The notes beneath the pieces were generated by a model that saw only the letters and a list, made by a program, of their open reading frames with translations, was not told the origin of the DNA and searched no databases. Shown here piece by piece: positions 5,881-7,068 of a stretch of DNA of 7,068 nt. This DNA is from Syntrophomonas sp. UBA5288. Its GTDB lineage: Bacteria; Bacillota; Syntrophomonadia; Syntrophomonadales; Syntrophomonadaceae. Numbering within the stretch: position 1 is the stretch's first letter; the number at the start of each line of letters is the position of its first letter. Made by a program: the position numbers and the translations under genes. The stretch spans positions 1 to 7,068 of the forward strand of contig DHSK01000087.1 of the NCBI GenBank assembly GCA_002408445.1, written 5' to 3'.

Positions 5881-6209
5881 TTACAACCACATATCCCAAA
5901 CGCTGCAATAGTTTTACGGCATGCGCTTCTGAAGAAGCTACGAATCCCGGTTTGCATTGAGCTTTCTCATACAGTCCAGGGTTGAAGAATTCACCGGATG
6001 AAAGCATGTAATAGATCGCTGTCAAAATCATACGGGCTATGGCGCACTGAAAGCCATGCCGCTAAAGCTTTCAAATCCCGGGTAAAGGTGGAAAAGCGTT
6101 TGGTTTGATAGGTGGTAATGTTTTCATGGTCAGTGGTGGCAATGGTAGCTATTACGAAGGTTTTGTGAACATCGATCCCACAACAAATGGGGTAAACAAT
6201 TTTTAGCAT
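5861..6209 (-). pseudogene. IS110-family transposase, internally deleted
   Basis: The remnant begins at ATG 6209 (AGGGAGT four bases upstream) with MLKIVYPICCGIDVHK, the start of the DEDD RuvC-like domain of IS110-family transposases. This matches the family for 53 residues, to LKALAAWL. At about 6050 it jumps to the family's C-terminal region (AIARMILTAIYYMLSSGEFFNP, ending KLLQRLGYVVVKEPESA) in a frame shifted by one. An intact transposase has roughly 400 residues, so about 280 are missing. The loss includes three of the four DEDD acidic residues and the catalytic serine of the Tnp_20 domain. The shift means even the joined ends cannot be made as one protein; reading on in frame adds about 19 foreign residues. 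It cannot transpose itself but keeps both coding ends and the upstream non-coding region. Confidence 0.9.
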
Positions 6210-6213
6210 AGAC

Positions 6214-6281
6214 ACTCCCTCTCTCAAACAGTATGGTGGCCGTGCAGGCCTTGACTGCTCGCCTAAGCAAAACAAGGGAGT
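6214..6281 (-). promoter_or_regulatory. Possible masking of the transposase ribosome site
   Basis: In minus-strand RNA, ACUCCCU (6281-6275) is perfectly complementary to AGGGAGU (6220-6214), the ribosome site four bases before the transposase ATG. The first segment also lies in the loop of an AAACAA/UUGUUU hairpin. Pairing would hide the ribosome site. IS elements commonly limit translation of transposase made from outside promoters in this way. A 7-bp match can arise by chance. Confidence 0.3.
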
Positions 6282-6424
6282 TGTTTATACAAATATAAAT
6301 CTGCGTGGTCGATGCCACACTTATTTGTGCTTGAACAGGCAGAGCGGCACATATAATTATGCGGTCTCTCGAAAGGGGGGACGCACTTCTCTCCACGTGC
6401 TCTGTAGTTTACCTGCACGACCAC
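6236..6424 (-). ncRNA. Structured non-coding region, candidate IS110 bridge RNA
   Basis: The block starts 27 bases upstream of the transposase ATG and is closed by GTGGCCGTGCAGG (6236-6248) and CCTGCACGACCAC (6412-6424). In minus-strand RNA all 13 positions pair (one G-U); in plus-strand RNA one is a C-A mismatch. Inside are several stems: CCTTG/CAAGG with inner TGCT/AGCA (6249-6277); TTTATA/TATAAA (6284-6299); and CAGAGC/GCTCTG (6340-6345 with 6399-6404). The last encloses a hairpin at 6360-6385. IS110-group elements encode a bridge RNA of about this size just upstream of their transposase, so that is my preferred reading. Against it, the 6360-6385 hairpin pairs better on the plus strand (G-U pairs and a GAAA loop). 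A ktrA leader is therefore the alternative. Target and donor guide loops cannot be assigned by eye. Confidence 0.5.
6331..6357 (+). promoter_or_regulatory. Weak candidate ktrA promoter
   Basis: The plus strand has TTGAAC (6331-6336), a short 15-base spacer, and a consensus TATAAT (6352-6357) about 140 bases before the ktrA start. The spacing is below optimum. It lies inside the block I assign to the IS110 element, so if real, ktrA would be using an element-borne promoter. Confidence 0.25.
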
Positions 6425-6434
6425 ATTAAGCATA

Positions 6435-6476
6435 ACGCTCAGACAGGTATTTTCATATTGTTTTGTGCCTGAGCGT
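6435..6476 (+). other. Hairpin just upstream of the ktrA ribosome site
   Basis: A perfect 8-bp stem (ACGCTCAG at 6435-6442 and CTGAGCGT at 6469-6476) with a 26-base loop ends five bases before the AAAGGA of ktrA. CAGG (6444-6447) and CCTG (6468-6471) allow a competing fold. It could affect translation, or be an old terminator with no T-tract. It lacks the conserved features I would expect of the c-di-AMP riboswitch found before ktrA in Bacillus subtilis. Confidence 0.4.
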
Positions 6477-6498
6477 AGCGAAAGGAATGGTTATAATT

Positions 6499-7068
6499 AT
6501 GCAAAATAAACAATTTGCAGTCATAGGTCTGGGACGTTTTGGAGAAAGCCTGATAAGAGAGCTGACTTCCAATGGCTATGAGGTTCTGGCTATCGATGTA
6601 GACAATGAAAGAGTCAACGAATCAGCCGAGGCCGCTACTCACGCGGTACAGGCAGACGCTATGGATGAACAGGCTTTGAGACAACTGGGCATCAGGAACT
6701 ATGATGTGGTAATTGTCGCCATCGGACATAATATCCAGGCTAATATACTGACTACTATAACCTTGAAAGAAATAGGGGTTAAGCAGGTGGTGGCCAAAGC
6801 CCAGAATAAGCTGCACGGCAAAGTTCTTGAAAAAATCGGAGCCGATCTGGTAATTTATCCGGAAAGAGATATGGCTTCAAACTGGCCCGGACCCTTATAT
6901 CACAAAATATAATCGAACAGATCAAACTATCTTCCGATTACAGTATTATTGAACTGGTTTCGCCCAAAATCTATGCAGGCAAATCGCTGCGGGCTTTGAA
7001 ACTGCGTGAAAAACAGGGAATAACCATACTGGCGATCAAACGGGGAAACAATATTGTCGTCTCCCCCG
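6499..7068 (+). CDS. ktrA: KtrA/TrkA potassium-uptake regulatory protein, frameshifted and cut by window end
   Basis: KtrA is the cytosolic RCK ring subunit that gates a KtrB-type potassium channel in response to nucleotides and, in many Firmicutes, c-di-AMP. The start chosen is ATG 6499 (MQNKQFAVIGLGRFG), which matches family starts; AAAGGA lies 12 bases upstream, slightly far. Residues 4-120 are the Rossmann RCK_N domain, with GLGRFG at 10-15 and the acidic end of beta-2 at D33/D35. After PERDM (121-125) the frame breaks and stops 12 codons later, at 6912. Shifted by one base, the expected sequence resumes at 6876: FKLARTLISQNIIEQ, then RCK_C (SDYSIIELVSPKIYAG, ending GNNIVVSP at the window edge). 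Restoring one G after 6873 (ATGGGC for ATGGC) makes the gene continuous, about 190 residues in view of a usual ~220. A ktrB gene would be expected just beyond. Either a real mutation or a sequencing error in a G run. Confidence 0.88.

Larger units (their letters stand above)
5861..6424 (-). mobile_element. IS110-family deletion derivative (minimum extent)
   Basis: The transposase relic and the structured non-coding block upstream of it appear to be one degenerate IS110-type element. IS110-group elements lack clear terminal inverted repeats and usually make no target duplication, so I cannot place the ends. The coordinates given are only what I can assign. The element may extend left toward 5690 and right toward 6480. 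It lies just upstream of ktrA and may have separated that gene from part of its original promoter region. Confidence 0.6.

Noticed and set aside
6210..6275. N-terminal extension of the transposase relic from 6275
   Set aside because: The extension is unlike the family, while ATG 6209 has a ribosome site and begins with the family's MLKIVYPICCGIDVHK.
6463..6498. Earlier starts for ktrA (6463 and 6487)
   Set aside because: The first lies inside the upstream hairpin; the second directly abuts AAAGGA. Homologues start at the residue encoded from 6499.
6210..6498. c-di-AMP (ydaO/yuaA) riboswitch before ktrA
   Set aside because: I looked for it because it precedes ktrA in Bacillus subtilis. Apart from a G-rich stretch near 6375-6380 I do not see its conserved core.
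1..7068. tRNA, rRNA, CRISPR array or prophage attachment site
   Set aside because: No cloverleaf, rRNA core, regularly spaced direct repeats or integrase-linked repeats were seen.

Overview
The window looks like a low-to-moderate-GC, Gram-positive (Firmicutes/Clostridia-type) chromosome. The signs are strong AGGAGG-type ribosome sites, TTG starts, a Firmicutes-style CarD regulator, a rifampin-phosphotransferase-type enzyme, a KtrA potassium-uptake regulator and an IS110-family element. I cannot name a species from the sequence alone. Every gene from 101 to 6209 is on the minus strand. Only the gene at the right edge (ktrA) is on the plus strand.

Region 1 (1-3480) is a small resistance-like operon. 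A TetR-family repressor gene (TTG start at 3407) is followed 46 bases later by an 882-residue rifampin phosphotransferase/PEP-synthase-like enzyme. Two near-identical palindromes (TTAACCGA-T-TCGGTTAA and TTGACCGA-A-TCGGTCAA), centred 33 bp apart, lie on and just downstream of a TTGACC-N17-TATTTT promoter. This reads as an autoregulated repressor-enzyme operon. The enzyme gene is clearly more GC-rich than the repressor gene.

Region 2 (3519-4934) holds two separate regulators. One is a CarD-family RNA-polymerase-binding protein with a strong downstream terminator. The other is a MarR-family repressor whose promoter carries a perfect 15-bp inverted repeat. Region 3 (4950-5600) is a two-gene unit. 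It encodes a roughly 104-residue two-helix ferritin-like protein, with the E...E..H ligand pattern of encapsulated ferritins, and a very acidic 40-residue protein. It ends in a 14-bp-stem hairpin.

Region 4 (about 5686-6480) is an IS110-family relic. The first 53 codons of the transposase are joined, out of frame, to its last ~62 codons, with the catalytic middle missing. The non-coding sequence upstream of its start is retained and folds into a large structure closed by a 13-bp helix, in the place where IS110-group elements carry bridge RNA. Downstream of the relic there is a plus-strand promoter-like sequence, paired segments and a terminator-like hairpin.

Region 5 (6499-7068) is ktrA/trkA, cut by the window end. 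A one-base loss (apparently GGG to GG at 6873-6874) throws the C-terminal domain out of frame.

The most unusual points are the IS110 deletion derivative with its structured RNA, the unaccompanied EncFtn-like protein with its acidic small partner, and the paired tetR operators that also correct the start of that gene.
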